From Ichthyosporea sp. XGB-2017a (Eukaryota; Opisthokonta; Ichthyosporea): a stretch of DNA of 21,185 bases. Under the pieces are notes generated by a model. That model did no database searches. It saw nothing but the letters and a program-made list of their open reading frames with translations, and was not told the origin of the DNA. Location: assembly GCA_002811675.1 (NCBI GenBank), contig PDIM01010346.1, positions 76,577 to 97,761 on the forward strand, written 5' to 3'. Each line of letters begins with the position of its first letter. The stretch's first letter is position 1. Position numbers and translations under genes: made by a program. Of this stretch, positions 1 to 8,039 are shown in pieces.

Positions 1-252
1 TTTTTTTTTTTTTTTTTCTTTTATTTTTTTCTTTTGATTTTTTATTTTTTGTTTTGATTTTTTATTTTTTTTTGTGCATAAATACAGAGCAAAAACAAAA
101 GAAAGATATGTTTTCCCTTGTGAAGTTTCTTTTTTCAAAAAATTCAAATCCGTGTGTACAGATTTTGAAGCAAAAAAAAAAAATAGAAAACTTTATTTAC
201 TTTTTGATTATTCAGAGAATCAGAATCAACTAATCAACCAAACAAAAACAAA
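1..252 (+). promoter_or_regulatory. T-rich upstream region and A-rich leader of CDC20
   Basis: The window opens in a T-dominated low-complexity tract (about 1-72) followed by A-rich sequence that runs into the CDC20 start codon, with context acaaaATGg at 253. I see no TATA box and no convincing coding sequence. The short open frame at 74-274 is low in complexity and runs into the CDC20 frame, so I do not call it. The T-rich-then-A-rich order recurs upstream of most genes in this window and is inferred to be the promoter plus 5' leader. Confidence 0.5.
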
Positions 253-1755
253 ATGGCTCATAACAAGAAAGTGAACTCTCGTTTTGCTGCATGCAATTCC
301 AACAGCATGGGATCTCCCCTCTCTTGCATTGCAAACAAATCTTCACCTAGTCTGCAGAGAACTCAATCCTGCCAAGGCACATCTAGGCAGCTGTCATATG
401 ATGATATGTTCCGTCCTCAGCTTAGATCCAAGACTCCTAAGCGCTGCAGTGAAGATCGCTTTATTCCTAACCGGAAGAACATGGATATTAATATCCAGAA
501 CTATAATCTAACTCATGAGTTGCCCCTTGGAGCTATTGCAGAAGGAACTTCCCCTGCAAAAGCAAATTACCGAGCTTCGGTTGCTGAAACTTTGTTTCCA
601 AACTTGGCCAAACATCAGAAAGTACTCGCTTTTGCTGATAAAGCACCTGCCCCTGCTGACGGCCACCAAAATGATATCCGAGTGTTGTATTCCAACAACC
701 AAGGAGCCCGTGCAGCCAAAAGCCAAGCTGGTCTTGGAAAGAAGCAAACGCGTCACATTCCCCAGACCAGTGATAGAATTTTGGACGCTCCCGACCTTTT
801 GGATGATTTTTATCTTAATCTTTTGGACTGGAGTGCCACCAATCTTCTGGCTGTTGCTCTTGGAAATTCAGTTTATCTCTGGAATTCTAAAGATGGATCC
901 ATTCATCATTTGCTAGAGAATGAAGCCGAGGACAATTCAGTCACTTCTTTGAGCTGGATCAAAGATGGAAGCTATCTCGCTGTTGGAAACAATGATTGCG
1001 AGGTTCAGCTTTGGGACGTGGAAAAGGCTAAGCAAGTTCGCAGTTTGAAAGGCCATGATTCACGTGTTGGAGCTCTTGCATGGAATGATCATATTCTAAG
1101 CAGCGGCTCTCGTGATGGTTCTATTCTTAACAGCGACGTGAGAGCCCGTACTCATGCAGTTCAGTGGCTTGAAGGTCATACCCAAGAAGTCTGTGGCTTA
1201 AAATGGTCTCCTGATGGCACCCAATTAGCTTCCGGAGGTAATGATAATCTGGTTAATGTTTGGGATGCCAACAAGGCAAAGGCTAGGTACACCTTTGATG
1301 ATCACATTGCAGCCGTCAAAGCTCTCGATTGGTGTCCATGGCATCCCCATTTGCTAGCTACCGGTGGTGGCACCGCTGATCGACACATTAAATTCTGGAA
1401 TACCCAAAGTGGCTCTTTGTTGAACAGTATTGATACCAAGTCGCAAGTGTGCTCTTTGAAGTGGTCCAAGAACTTCAAGGAATTGGTTTCCAGTCATGGT
1501 TTCAGCCAAAACCAATTGACTATATGGAAATACCCAACTATGAAGAAAGTAACTGAGCTCTGTGGGCACACTAGCCGAGTTCTTCATATGGCAATGTCTC
1601 CTGACGGTGAAACTGTTGTAAGCGCTGCTGGCGACGAAACTTTGCGCTTTTGGAAGTGTTTTCAAGCTGATCCCAAACTAGAAGCTGCCAAGAAAAAGAA
1701 GGTAAAGGACATGCAGCGCATGAAGCCGTCTGCGTTGATGGCTACTATCAGGTAA
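253..1755 (+). CDS. CDC20: CDC20, mitotic activator of the anaphase-promoting complex
   Basis: This 500-residue protein is a WD40 activator and substrate receptor of the APC/C ubiquitin ligase, acting in mitosis to trigger securin and cyclin B destruction. The C-box DRFIPNR lies at residues 68-74. A Mad2-binding-type segment begins with KVLAF at 123-127, followed by a KAPAP...VLYSNN stretch. The signature RILDAPDLLDDFYLNLLDW (about 175-193) leads into a seven-bladed propeller (about 190-475), with blocks such as SGGNDNLVNVW and CPWHPHLLATGGGTADRHIKFWN. The last two residues are Ile-Arg, the IR tail that binds the APC/C TPR subunits. The QNxxRVLYSNN and IPQTSDRILDAP segments favour Cdc20 over Cdh1/Fzr. 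No intron is needed for the frame, and the ATG at 253 has an A-rich context. The TAA stop overlaps a possible splice donor, which is treated separately. I see no clear KEN box. Confidence 0.97.
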   Translation: MAHNKKVNSRFAACNSNSMGSPLSCIANKSSPSLQRTQSCQGTSRQLSYDDMFRPQLRSKTPKRCSEDRFIPNRKNMDINIQNYNLTHELPLGAIAEGTSPAKANYRASVAETLFPNLAKHQKVLAFADKAPAPADGHQNDIRVLYSNNQGARAAKSQAGLGKKQTRHIPQTSDRILDAPDLLDDFYLNLLDWSATNLLAVALGNSVYLWNSKDGSIHHLLENEAEDNSVTSLSWIKDGSYLAVGNNDCEVQLWDVEKAKQVRSLKGHDSRVGALAWNDHILSSGSRDGSILNSDVRARTHAVQWLEGHTQEVCGLKWSPDGTQLASGGNDNLVNVWDANKAKARYTFDDHIAAVKALDWCPWHPHLLATGGGTADRHIKFWNTQSGSLLNSIDTKSQVCSLKWSKNFKELVSSHGFSQNQLTIWKYPTMKKVTELCGHTSRVLHMAMSPDGETVVSAAGDETLRFWKCFQADPKLEAAKKKKVKDMQRMKPSALMATIR

Positions 1756-1901
1756 AAAGTATAATAGGTCCCTCACAATATTTTTTCAATATTGCTCTAC
1801 ATTCTTTTGTAATTTAAACAAAAACTGCCCTTGCCGAGTAAAGTCGACCGGCAAGGCAGTCTTAAAACAAAAACAACTAATGATTTGTTTTGCGTTTTTA
1901 G
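1752..1901 (+). other. Possible optional 3'-terminal intron of CDC20
   Basis: The last codons read ATC AGG TAA AAA, so the stop codon lies inside a donor-like AG|GTAAAA. A CTAAT branch-point-like element (1877-1881) sits about 20 nt before a T-rich acceptor, GTTTTTAG, ending at 1901. This is the same geometry as the supported intron at 3133-3219, which has CTTAC about 20 nt before its acceptor. Splicing would keep frame and replace the stop with about 54 extra codons, ending in TGA at 2062-2064. Because the unspliced form ends in the canonical Ile-Arg tail, the unspliced mRNA is taken as the main product. Splicing here is a hypothesis. Confidence 0.3.
1824..1860. repeat. Inverted repeat, 12-bp stem with one bulged C
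   Basis: The arms ACTGCCCTTGCCG (1824-1836) and CGGCAAGGCAGT (1849-1860) pair over 12 bp with one bulged C and a 12-nt loop. It lies 69 nt after the CDC20 stop and, if the optional intron is real, inside it. It may be a 3'UTR structure, a transcription-end element or an intronic hairpin. The sequence alone does not decide. Confidence 0.7.
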
Positions 1902-1938
1902 GAAAAACCTTCAGTTGGAAGAACGCCTTGGCTCTGCC

Positions 1939-1988
1939 GCAGCGTCAAAGAAATATAGTAGCAGTGGTTTAGCTACAATTGGCGCTGC
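1939..1988. repeat. Nested inverted repeats (6-bp outer and 5-bp inner stems)
   Basis: The outer arms GCAGCG (1939-1944) and CGCTGC (1983-1988) enclose inner arms GTAGC (1958-1962) and GCTAC (1972-1976). It is immediately followed by another short stem, TGGAAA (1993-1998) with TTTCCA (2005-2010). Individually these are weak, but they sit in a row with stronger hairpins on both sides. Confidence 0.5.
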
Positions 1989-2033
1989 CACTTGGAAAAG
2001 GCCCTTTCCAGCTGTTTTTTTACTCACATCTTT

Positions 2034-2065
2034 CTCAGTCAAAAGCAAAAATGCTTCTGACTGAG
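2034..2065. repeat. Strong inverted repeat with A-rich loop
   Basis: CTCAGTCA (2034-2041) pairs with TGACTGAG (2058-2065). After one mismatch, AAGC (2043-2046) pairs with GCTT (2053-2056), leaving the loop aaaaat. That is 12 pairs in all. It overlaps the end of the hypothetical extra CDC20 exon and is followed by GAGCT/AGCTC (2066-2080), a further short stem. Confidence 0.7.
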
Positions 2066-2250
2066 AGCTCGGAACAGCTCATGTACGAGTCCCCTGTATC
2101 CGCCACCACCTTTGATAATAAAGACCGTTCATCCCTCCATTGATATGACCATCTTAGCTCAATCCTGAAGGGCCAAGCGAAATATTGAAGAGGGTAACGA
2201 CTATAATAATAACGTCGGCCCGAACGGGTAAAAGTGAGACGACCCCCACC

Positions 2251-2267
2251 TTTTTTTTTTTCCTCTC

Positions 2268-2357
<90 letters not shown>

Positions 2358-2387
2358 CTTCTCGGTTTTTTTTTTTTTTTTTTTTTT
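2251..2387 (+). repeat. Very long T homopolymer tracts
   Basis: The order is T11 (2251-2261), cctctcgg, T88 (2270-2357), cttctcgg, T22 (2366-2387). The two spacers are near-identical (CTCTCGG and TTCTCGG), so the unit appears to have been duplicated, for example by slippage or unequal exchange. Exact run lengths in the assembly may be unreliable. The tract lies on the sense strand about 280-410 nt upstream of the next start codon. Confidence 0.9.
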
Positions 2388-2663
2388 GTTTTTTTCTTGT
2401 CATTTTTTGTTTGGACTTTTGACATTTTTTCGGTTTGTTTGTTTGGGTTTTTTCAGGGTTTTTTTTCTTTTGTTTTGTGCGCATTCTGTGTGGAAATTTT
2501 GAATTTGAATTGAATTGAATTGTTGTTTGTTTGTCTGTTTGTTTGTTTTTTGTTTTTGTTTGGCTTGTGGGTGTTGAGTGCTCATTTGAAGGTAGCGGTT
2601 GTGGTAAATCACGGAGAGCTTTTGCGCGTCAAGGTGAACTCCGGGATTCGAATAATGTAAATC

Positions 2664-4073
2664 ATGTTCATATCAAGGCCAACTACACGTCGAAAGCGGG
2701 GGTATTTCTTTTTTTCCCTTTTTACGTTTTCGTTGTGTAATGTGCTTTTTGTAGCTTTTGGTGCAAATGCGGCTTTTGAGGACGAGGAAGAACGGGGCTC
2801 GACTATTTTGATTACGTTATTAGTGGGGATTTTGTGTGTGTTTCAGTTAAGATTCGGGTACAGCTCCATTGCCGATGAAAACAAGTCCGCGGCTGTTGTG
2901 TATTGTGCATTTCTGTTTGCATCCTCCCTTATCGCATTGAGTGCCCTACTGGTTTGTCATCGTCCGACCCTGCTTGGTGTGAATATGTGGAAGCTAAACC
3001 ATAATCTCCCACTCCTATGTGGTGTATTGTCTGCTGTTTCTATTTTTTGGAATGCTGTTCTTTTAAAGCAGTTGTATTCGGACTTTGGATGGAAAGTATT
3101 TGAAGAAGTTGGTCCGAATACATGCCTTCAAGGTAGGATAGTTTTAGAAATTTTGTATTTGGGCTTCACTTTTTGATAGTTTTTTCCTCTCATTACTTAC
3201 AAATTGTGCTCTTGTTTAGGTCAATACTTCAAGCTTCAGTCCTTGTCTGTTGCTTTGGCCACTGTGTGGTACTTTATTATTAGTATTGCAACGATGAAAA
3301 CGATTCCATATCTACTTGATTCGCCATACCGTCTTGCAGAATCTTCCATTACTACGCTTTTTTGTGGTATCACCCATGTAATTGCGTTTACTCTTGTGGA
3401 TACTATCTCAATGAAATCTTTAAAAAACCCACAGCCATTGCTTAATTGGATTTCCTGCATGGTCTTGGTATTTTGTGTGATTTCAGGGATTGGTGGTGCA
3501 GTGTTTGGGATAACTGAAAATGTTCTTTTTGAGAAAAGAAGCATGCTTATGGAAGAAGGAAGAAGCTCTGTCTGGTTGTTTTATGATGTTAAATTTCTTT
3601 TCGTTGCATTTGTACTGGGTGAGCTGATTTCACTACTTGTTGTGGCTGTTAAATTGTGCAAGAATCTTTACAATGTCAATCAGATAGTGAGCAAGTATCA
3701 ACTTGAACAAGAATTTAACGATTCCTTTGACCCATTGCTGAGCAGCCCGAGTCTTTTGGAACACTATGGCATTGTCCCAGACTTTGACCGCATTCGCGTT
3801 GATGGAGAGGGTAGAGTTTCAAATGCCAGTCGTCTGACTGGAAGTGACTTTTTTCACTCTCCTATGATTTCGGTTGGAGCTACTGGAAGGGGATCATTGT
3901 ACAGTTGTAATCATGACCAAAGAGCGGATTGCTGGGAGTGTGGATGTAACGACGCATCCCATGTGGCTGACGAACCAGTCACATCCCTTTCTCCCGCTTT
4001 CTTTAATAGAGGAAGAGCATCCTCCTATCTGTCGGACGTAGGAGCTCCTAGTCGCGTTAGCGGAGACTTATAA
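2664..4073 (+). CDS. Multi-pass membrane protein, unrecognised family (two exons)
   Basis: Exons 2664-3132 and 3220-4073 join as CAA G|GT CAA to give 440 residues. An in-frame TAA lies two codons before the ATG, fixing the start. Eight hydrophobic segments are visible at roughly residues 14-37, 45-65, 75-98, 112-135, 158-182, 192-214, 228-250 and 265-293. The first ends in GANAAF and could instead be a cleaved signal peptide, leaving seven spans. A hydrophilic tail of about 145 residues follows, rich in Ser and Asp with a short Cys cluster (CNHDQRADCWECGCNDASH). I recognise no family motif. A seven-span receptor-like or transporter-like protein is possible, but function is unknown. If the intron is retained, a stop at 3174-3176 truncates the protein in the fourth loop. 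A polyadenylation-like AATAAA occurs at 4170-4175. Confidence 0.85.
3133..3219 (+). other. Intron (87 nt) of the multi-pass membrane protein gene
   Basis: The donor is G|GTAGGA and the acceptor TTGTTTAG|G, with a CTTAC branch-point-like motif at 3196-3200. Removal joins two frames that each carry continuous membrane-spanning sequence. The unspliced frame meets TGA at 3174-3176. Confidence 0.88.
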
Positions 4074-4237
4074 AAAAAAACACCATCAGAAACATCAACA
4101 ATCACCATCGACAACATCCGAATCATATGTAAACTCATGTAATTTATTGGGCCGCTACTATATTAACTAAATAAACCTAAAATCCTTGTGACTATGAAAT
4201 TGTTTTTGAATATTTTCATTGTGAAAACAGCGTTGAT
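4074..4237. other. Short convergent intergenic region
   Basis: This is the 164-nt spacer between the 3' ends of the membrane-protein gene and the shugoshin gene. It starts with an A9 run right after the TAA and holds AATAAA (4170-4175) in the sense of the left gene. No other feature is seen. Confidence 0.6.
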
Positions 4238-5197
4238 TCATGTTTGCTTATCTGTATTTCCAAATGTGAATGGATCCCCCTGACGAAGCTTTTGGTTTAG
4301 CGACGGTTCCTTGTAGTTTGACAAAGAGCCCCTGCAGGACCGACGATGACTCGTGTTTTGATGTGGAGATTCTTTGCCGTTAAACTTTATAAAACTAGAT
4401 TTAGGCAACGTTTGGTCAAGTTCTGATGGATTGAGAGGCTTCAAAACTGTGCCATATGTGTGTCTTCTTTTTTTCTTGTGAATCTTTTTGGGAATAGTTT
4501 CCTTTTCAGAATCAATTTCACACGTCAGCGATTCAAAGCCGAAGGTGGGCTCATCACCTTGTCGTAGCTTTTTGTTCAGAGCTGGTTCTTTATAATTCTT
4601 GCGAACAGAAGAACGGAAAGAGAATGAGGGAGACGTCACTTCTTTTCTCTTTCGCAAAAGGGTGACAGAGGAGTTAGCATTTGGGTTTCCATGCGTAATA
4701 TCTTTCTTAAGAGCATTTAGACAGTCATTCCGTTGTCTTTTTGCACATTCCCTCTTAAGAGCATTTATTTGCTCCTGTTGTCGCTCGATGGCCAGCTGAA
4801 GAGAGTGTATCTCCCATATGTGCTTATTAACCAATTCAAAATTGATATTTGTCAACCGCTGAGCTTCGACTCGCAAGTGACCTATTGAAGTAAAGTCATA
4901 ATATTATCAATAGTTTGAAAGGCAAAACAACAGCTTTGTCCATTGATTTTTCTTACCATTCTGCAGAGCGAGTTCTCTATTCTGAGAGTAAATATCTTTG
5001 TCATGAGAGTTGGTAGTAAGGAAACTTCTTCTTCGATGCACCCCACGAGCAGGGTGTATAAGAGATTCATTCTCATTCCGAGAAGCAGACGTTGCTTCAT
5101 GATTTGCTGATCGAGTAGGAGTCAACCTATGATACAATGAGTCCAGTTTATCTGAAGGGGAAGACAACCTTCTGGACGCTGATGACAAACCCAACAT
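4238..5197 (-). CDS. SGO: Shugoshin with duplicated SGO box (two exons)
   Basis: Exons 5197-4957 and 4881-4238 (minus strand) join as AAT G|GT CAC to give 294 residues. Shugoshins recruit PP2A to centromeres and protect cohesin from early cleavage. A heptad-like coiled coil runs at about residues 72-130, matching the N-terminal homodimer and PP2A-binding region of the family, here preceded by about 70 basic, Ser/Thr-rich residues. The C-terminal SGO motif, which in animal Sgo1 binds phosphorylated histone H2A, appears twice: NYKEPALNKKLRQGD at about 176-190 and NYKEPSLNQKLRQGD at 269-283, the second followed by PFTFG as in vertebrates. Codons differ between copies, so the duplication is not recent. 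A basic stretch (KKIHKKKRRH, about 212-221) lies between them. The longer frame upstream begins at TTG; the first ATG at 5197 is used. It is transcribed divergently from the gene at 5714. Confidence 0.92.
4882..4956 (-). other. Intron (75 nt) of shugoshin
   Basis: On the minus strand the donor is ATG|GTAAGA and the acceptor TTCAATAG|GTCAC. Splicing fuses QNRELALQNG to HLRVEAQRL, making the coiled coil continuous. Without it, exon 1 runs into a stop after about 15 unrelated codons. Confidence 0.92.
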
Positions 5198-5713
5198 GAC
5201 ACTCAACTAAACTAACAAAATAATTATTTTTTGTTATTCTTACTCCGTCGAAGGTTGATCCATGCAGCTAAATCAAACACATGAAAAGCATATCTTTGCT
5301 TCCTTTGTCATCACACAAAATCTCAAATCCCTTTCTTTTTTTTGAATAACTGGAAAGAAAACGAAATAAAAACAAAAGATAAATGAAAAATAAAAAAGCC
5401 GAGGAAAAATAGAAAAAACATGTCTCAGTCACGAAATGAAAAAAAAAACAAAAAACAAAAAACGAAATTTTTTTTTGCACAAAAAAAAAAATATTTTTTG
5501 TTCAAAATTTTTCCTTTTGGTTTTAATTTTTTTTTCTGTGATCAGCTGTTGTCTTCAAAATACTCCAAATTCCCAAAAATAAAAAAGAAACGGCTCTTTT
5601 CTTCTTTTGAATTTCTTTTTTTTTTTGTTGTCTTTATTGTAAATTGAGAAAAAAAAGGAACAAAAAAGGCAAAGGATTTTTTTATCTTGATTCTGTTTCG
5701 AAATTGGATTGCA
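5198..5713. promoter_or_regulatory. Divergent promoter spacer, shugoshin / Asn-Ser-Gly-rich gene
   Basis: This 516-nt spacer has no gene. Its left part (about 5340-5490) is A-rich on the plus strand, hence T-rich on the sense strand of shugoshin. Its right part (about 5490-5640) is T-rich on the plus strand, the sense strand of the rightward gene. The polarity flips near 5480-5510. Open frames here are low complexity. No TATA box is obvious. Confidence 0.6.
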
Positions 5714-6376
5714 ATGGATGCTAATGGATTTCCAAGCAACACTAATGCTAATCAACACCCGAGCAGTAGTGCCCCCGGTAATGTAATGATTCCTAATGCT
5801 AATCCAGTTAACAGTGCTCACTGCTCCAACCTGGATAATAATATGAATGGTTGTACGGGTAATAGCGCTAATAGAAGTAATAACAATGGAAGTATCAATA
5901 AGAATTCTGGAGGAGGATGTGATTTGGATATATCTTTGAGGAAAGGAGGTGGAGGGGGGGGCGTTAAGAATCCAACCTTGAACGTAAAGTCTGCCCGAGA
6001 AAATACAGTACATTCACCTCCTGGCGCTGCTTCTAACAGCACGAACAGTTGTAATAGTGGTGTTGTTTCTCACAATGCTGTAGGAAGCGGTAATAGTTTG
6101 AGCAGCAATCTTCAATCTGAAGCAGTGCTCAGCAGTGCTGACTATACTGCCAACTGTTTTCAGAGGAAGGGATTTAGACCTTCACTGATGGGATTAAAAC
6201 CTTTGAAAGATTTGAGTGATACGGAAGAGCTGAAAAAGATTTTTGATGTATATGGATCAATGAACTGGAATGAACTATCGCTTACCATTCGGGAACTGGA
6301 AAATGAGGCTTACAAATTGGGTATGGAAGAAAAGCACGAATTGATGAGAGGGAAGTTTCTCAATTTGAATTCTTAG
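5714..6376 (+). CDS. Unrecognised Asn/Ser/Gly-rich protein
   Basis: This is a single-exon frame of 220 residues from the ATG at 5714; the frame extends upstream only to a TTG. The first 150 or so residues are low-complexity, rich in Asn, Ser and Gly (AAT/AGT/GGT-type codons), with a six-glycine run encoded by a G-rich tract at about 5945-5961. The last 70 residues look folded and helical: a segment starting RKGFRPSLMGLKPLKDLSD is followed by two predicted amphipathic helices, including WNELSLTIRELENEAYKLG. I do not recognise the family. The ordered C-terminal part is the piece to use in searches. The layout, a disordered N-terminus with a short helical module, would fit a nuclear or scaffold protein, but that is only a guess. 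Its 3' end is 77 nt from the convergent TRMT11. Confidence 0.7.
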   Translation: MDANGFPSNTNANQHPSSSAPGNVMIPNANPVNSAHCSNLDNNMNGCTGNSANRSNNNGSINKNSGGGCDLDISLRKGGGGGGVKNPTLNVKSARENTVHSPPGAASNSTNSCNSGVVSHNAVGSGNSLSSNLQSEAVLSSADYTANCFQRKGFRPSLMGLKPLKDLSDTEELKKIFDVYGSMNWNELSLTIRELENEAYKLGMEEKHELMRGKFLNLNS

Positions 6377-6453
6377 AAAGACACAATGAATTGCTTGCTG
6401 CTTTATTAATACAACCTGAAAGGCTCGTTCCCCACGCCCTCGTCCTTTTCCTC

Positions 6454-7857
6454 TTAACATGATTTTCGGGACTTTTTTGCTTGATGACCTTCCTCTGCAA
6501 TTTTCTTTTTCTTTTTCCTTGACTCTTCATTCTCTTCAAAGAGTCTTGCGCGAAGATTCTTAAACAGCCAATCCGCAGCTGTATCGGCCTTGCATCGGTT
6601 TTGTTTAAAAAGAACCACTTCTGCATCTTCAGGATCGTATTCTCTCACCTTCTTCATCGTAATCAATCTTCTTGCCCACTTCATCGTCAAAGCCTGTTCA
6701 GAATCTGCCAAAACTTCCAAGCACGGGTGCTTTGGAAGACTAGAAGGATCATAATCTTCTCGATACACAGGAATCCAATAAACTAATCTGCCTTGAATAA
6801 CCAGACTTTTTGCTGCAAAATCCAAAAGATCATTGAGAATATCTGGTAATTCGTATTTTACAGTCTGCGGAATGTGATCGTGTCTTTGTACAATCTTAAC
6901 CCCTTCTCTCCCTGGCTTTGGACCGAGCTTCTTGGCTTCTTCCCTGATTCCATATGGAGGATCAGTTAATATGCAGTGAAACATGTTCGACATACGGAAA
7001 GGAGAGTGATTGTTGTCTGCAATCATCACATCAAGAATCCTATCATTCATGTTATATTGCATCCCGTGATTCTTAATGCTCTTGCCATTCTTTCCCCGAA
7101 CCACACGGGGATCGATATCAGAGCCACATGTATACGACCCATAGTGAGCAGCTCCAACCAACAGACTTCCAGTTCCTACAAACGGATCATACATAATTCT
7201 TCCCTTCCCACAATGACCCATATTTCCCATAATGATCGACAGAAATGCATCCATTGAGGTAGTGCCAATGTAATCTCGCTTCTTTAAATCATATTTTGCA
7301 TTCACCTTCTTTTGGCCTTCCCCAAGCTCAAGGGCAAAGTAAACACACTCAGGAAAATCCTTACTCTTTTTGTCATGTTTATCATTAAGAGCATACCCCT
7401 CGATTACAACAAACTTGCGATCCGGCGTTTTAAGGTCAATCATTCCTTCAAATGGAATGTATTCTTTAAGTTGATTGCGAAGCTCGCGCTGCCTACTCAT
7501 ACTGCCCTTCTTATTGTGTGTCTGAAAGCCCACCGCATAAGTTCCCTTCCCTTGCAAAACAGGCATTAACTCTTTCATTCCACCTTCGGAGGTTAACTGT
7601 TTTTTAATCTCTTCATACGCATTTTCCCCGCTACCCTCTGCAAATACCCGGAAGATGTATCGTGTAAGAACCAGTCTTTCAAGCATGCGACGCGCCGCCT
7701 CTTCTGAGGGCAAGTGTACCCAAACAAACGGGTTTAAATGGGAATATGTGTCCATTTCAATTTCCAAGTCATATTTGAAATAATCAGCTATTGAGCGCAA
7801 CTCGGGGATCCGAAACTCTTCATGAGTTTGCAACAACACACAAAGAAACCGAGGCAT
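6454..7857 (-). CDS. TRMT11: tRNA (guanine10-N2)-methyltransferase, TRMT11
   Basis: This 467-residue single-exon protein is the catalytic subunit that, with TRMT112, makes m2G10 in cytosolic tRNAs. Its length is close to that of human TRMT11. An N-terminal THUMP-like region (about 1-160) is followed by KKRDYIGTTSMDA and a Rossmann methyltransferase fold. The SAM-binding motif I, DPFVGTGS, is at 224-231 and is followed by the acidic strand end GSDIDP (245-250). The amino-group catalytic motif IV, TDPPYG, is at 298-303. The C-terminus is lysine-rich (ESRKKKKKIAEE onward), which may aid tRNA binding or nuclear entry. The ATG at 7857 gives the family-like start MPRFLCVLLQTHEEFRIPE. Upstream, the sense strand is T-rich at about 7920-7960, and telomere-like AACCCTA motifs lie about 180-310 nt upstream. 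The gene is convergent with its left neighbour. Confidence 0.97.
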   Translation of the reverse strand: MPRFLCVLLQTHEEFRIPELRSIADYFKYDLEIEMDTYSHLNPFVWVHLPSEEAARRMLERLVLTRYIFRVFAEGSGENAYEEIKKQLTSEGGMKELMPVLQGKGTYAVGFQTHNKKGSMSRQRELRNQLKEYIPFEGMIDLKTPDRKFVVIEGYALNDKHDKKSKDFPECVYFALELGEGQKKVNAKYDLKKRDYIGTTSMDAFLSIIMGNMGHCGKGRIMYDPFVGTGSLLVGAAHYGSYTCGSDIDPRVVRGKNGKSIKNHGMQYNMNDRILDVMIADNNHSPFRMSNMFHCILTDPPYGIREEAKKLGPKPGREGVKIVQRHDHIPQTVKYELPDILNDLLDFAAKSLVIQGRLVYWIPVYREDYDPSSLPKHPCLEVLADSEQALTMKWARRLITMKKVREYDPEDAEVVLFKQNRCKADTAADWLFKNLRARLFEENEESRKKKKKIAEEGHQAKKSRKSC

Positions 7858-8039
7858 TTCGTCCGATCAAGATCCGGTTTGCACTTTTTTTTTTTTTTTT
7901 TGTTTGTTCCCTCTTTCTCACTCAATCAAACCAAAACAAAAACAAAAAAGAAATCTTAATAAGAACGCACCGCTCCCATATTTGCTTCACGCAAGCTTCA
8001 CGTGGAAGACTAGTAGTTGTAATGAGAGTGCCTCCATAT

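Larger units (their letters stand above)
1756..2663. other. Gene-free, hairpin-rich spacer between CDC20 and the membrane-protein gene
   Basis: This 908-nt stretch holds no recognisable gene. It contains several inverted repeats between 1824 and 2080 (listed separately), then unique sequence to about 2250, then very long T runs (2251-2387). TG/T-rich sequence to about 2560 leads into the next gene. Open frames over the T runs encode only poly-Phe or poly-Lys and are artefacts of composition. I looked for U1, U2, U4, U5, U6, SRP, RNase P and tRNA signatures and recognised none. Confidence 0.7.

Noticed and set aside
2185-2502. Open frames on both strands across the T tracts (poly-Phe and poly-Lys).
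   Set aside because: They are products of homopolymer composition with no conserved sequence.
2531-2740. Open frame upstream of and overlapping the membrane-protein gene start.
   Set aside because: It begins at TTG, has no recognisable domain and overlaps the clear ATG-started gene at 2664 in another frame.
253-5197. CDC20 and shugoshin within 5 kb as a possible mitotic gene cluster.
   Set aside because: They are on opposite strands, separated by an unrelated membrane-protein gene, with no shared promoter. Chance proximity is the simpler explanation.
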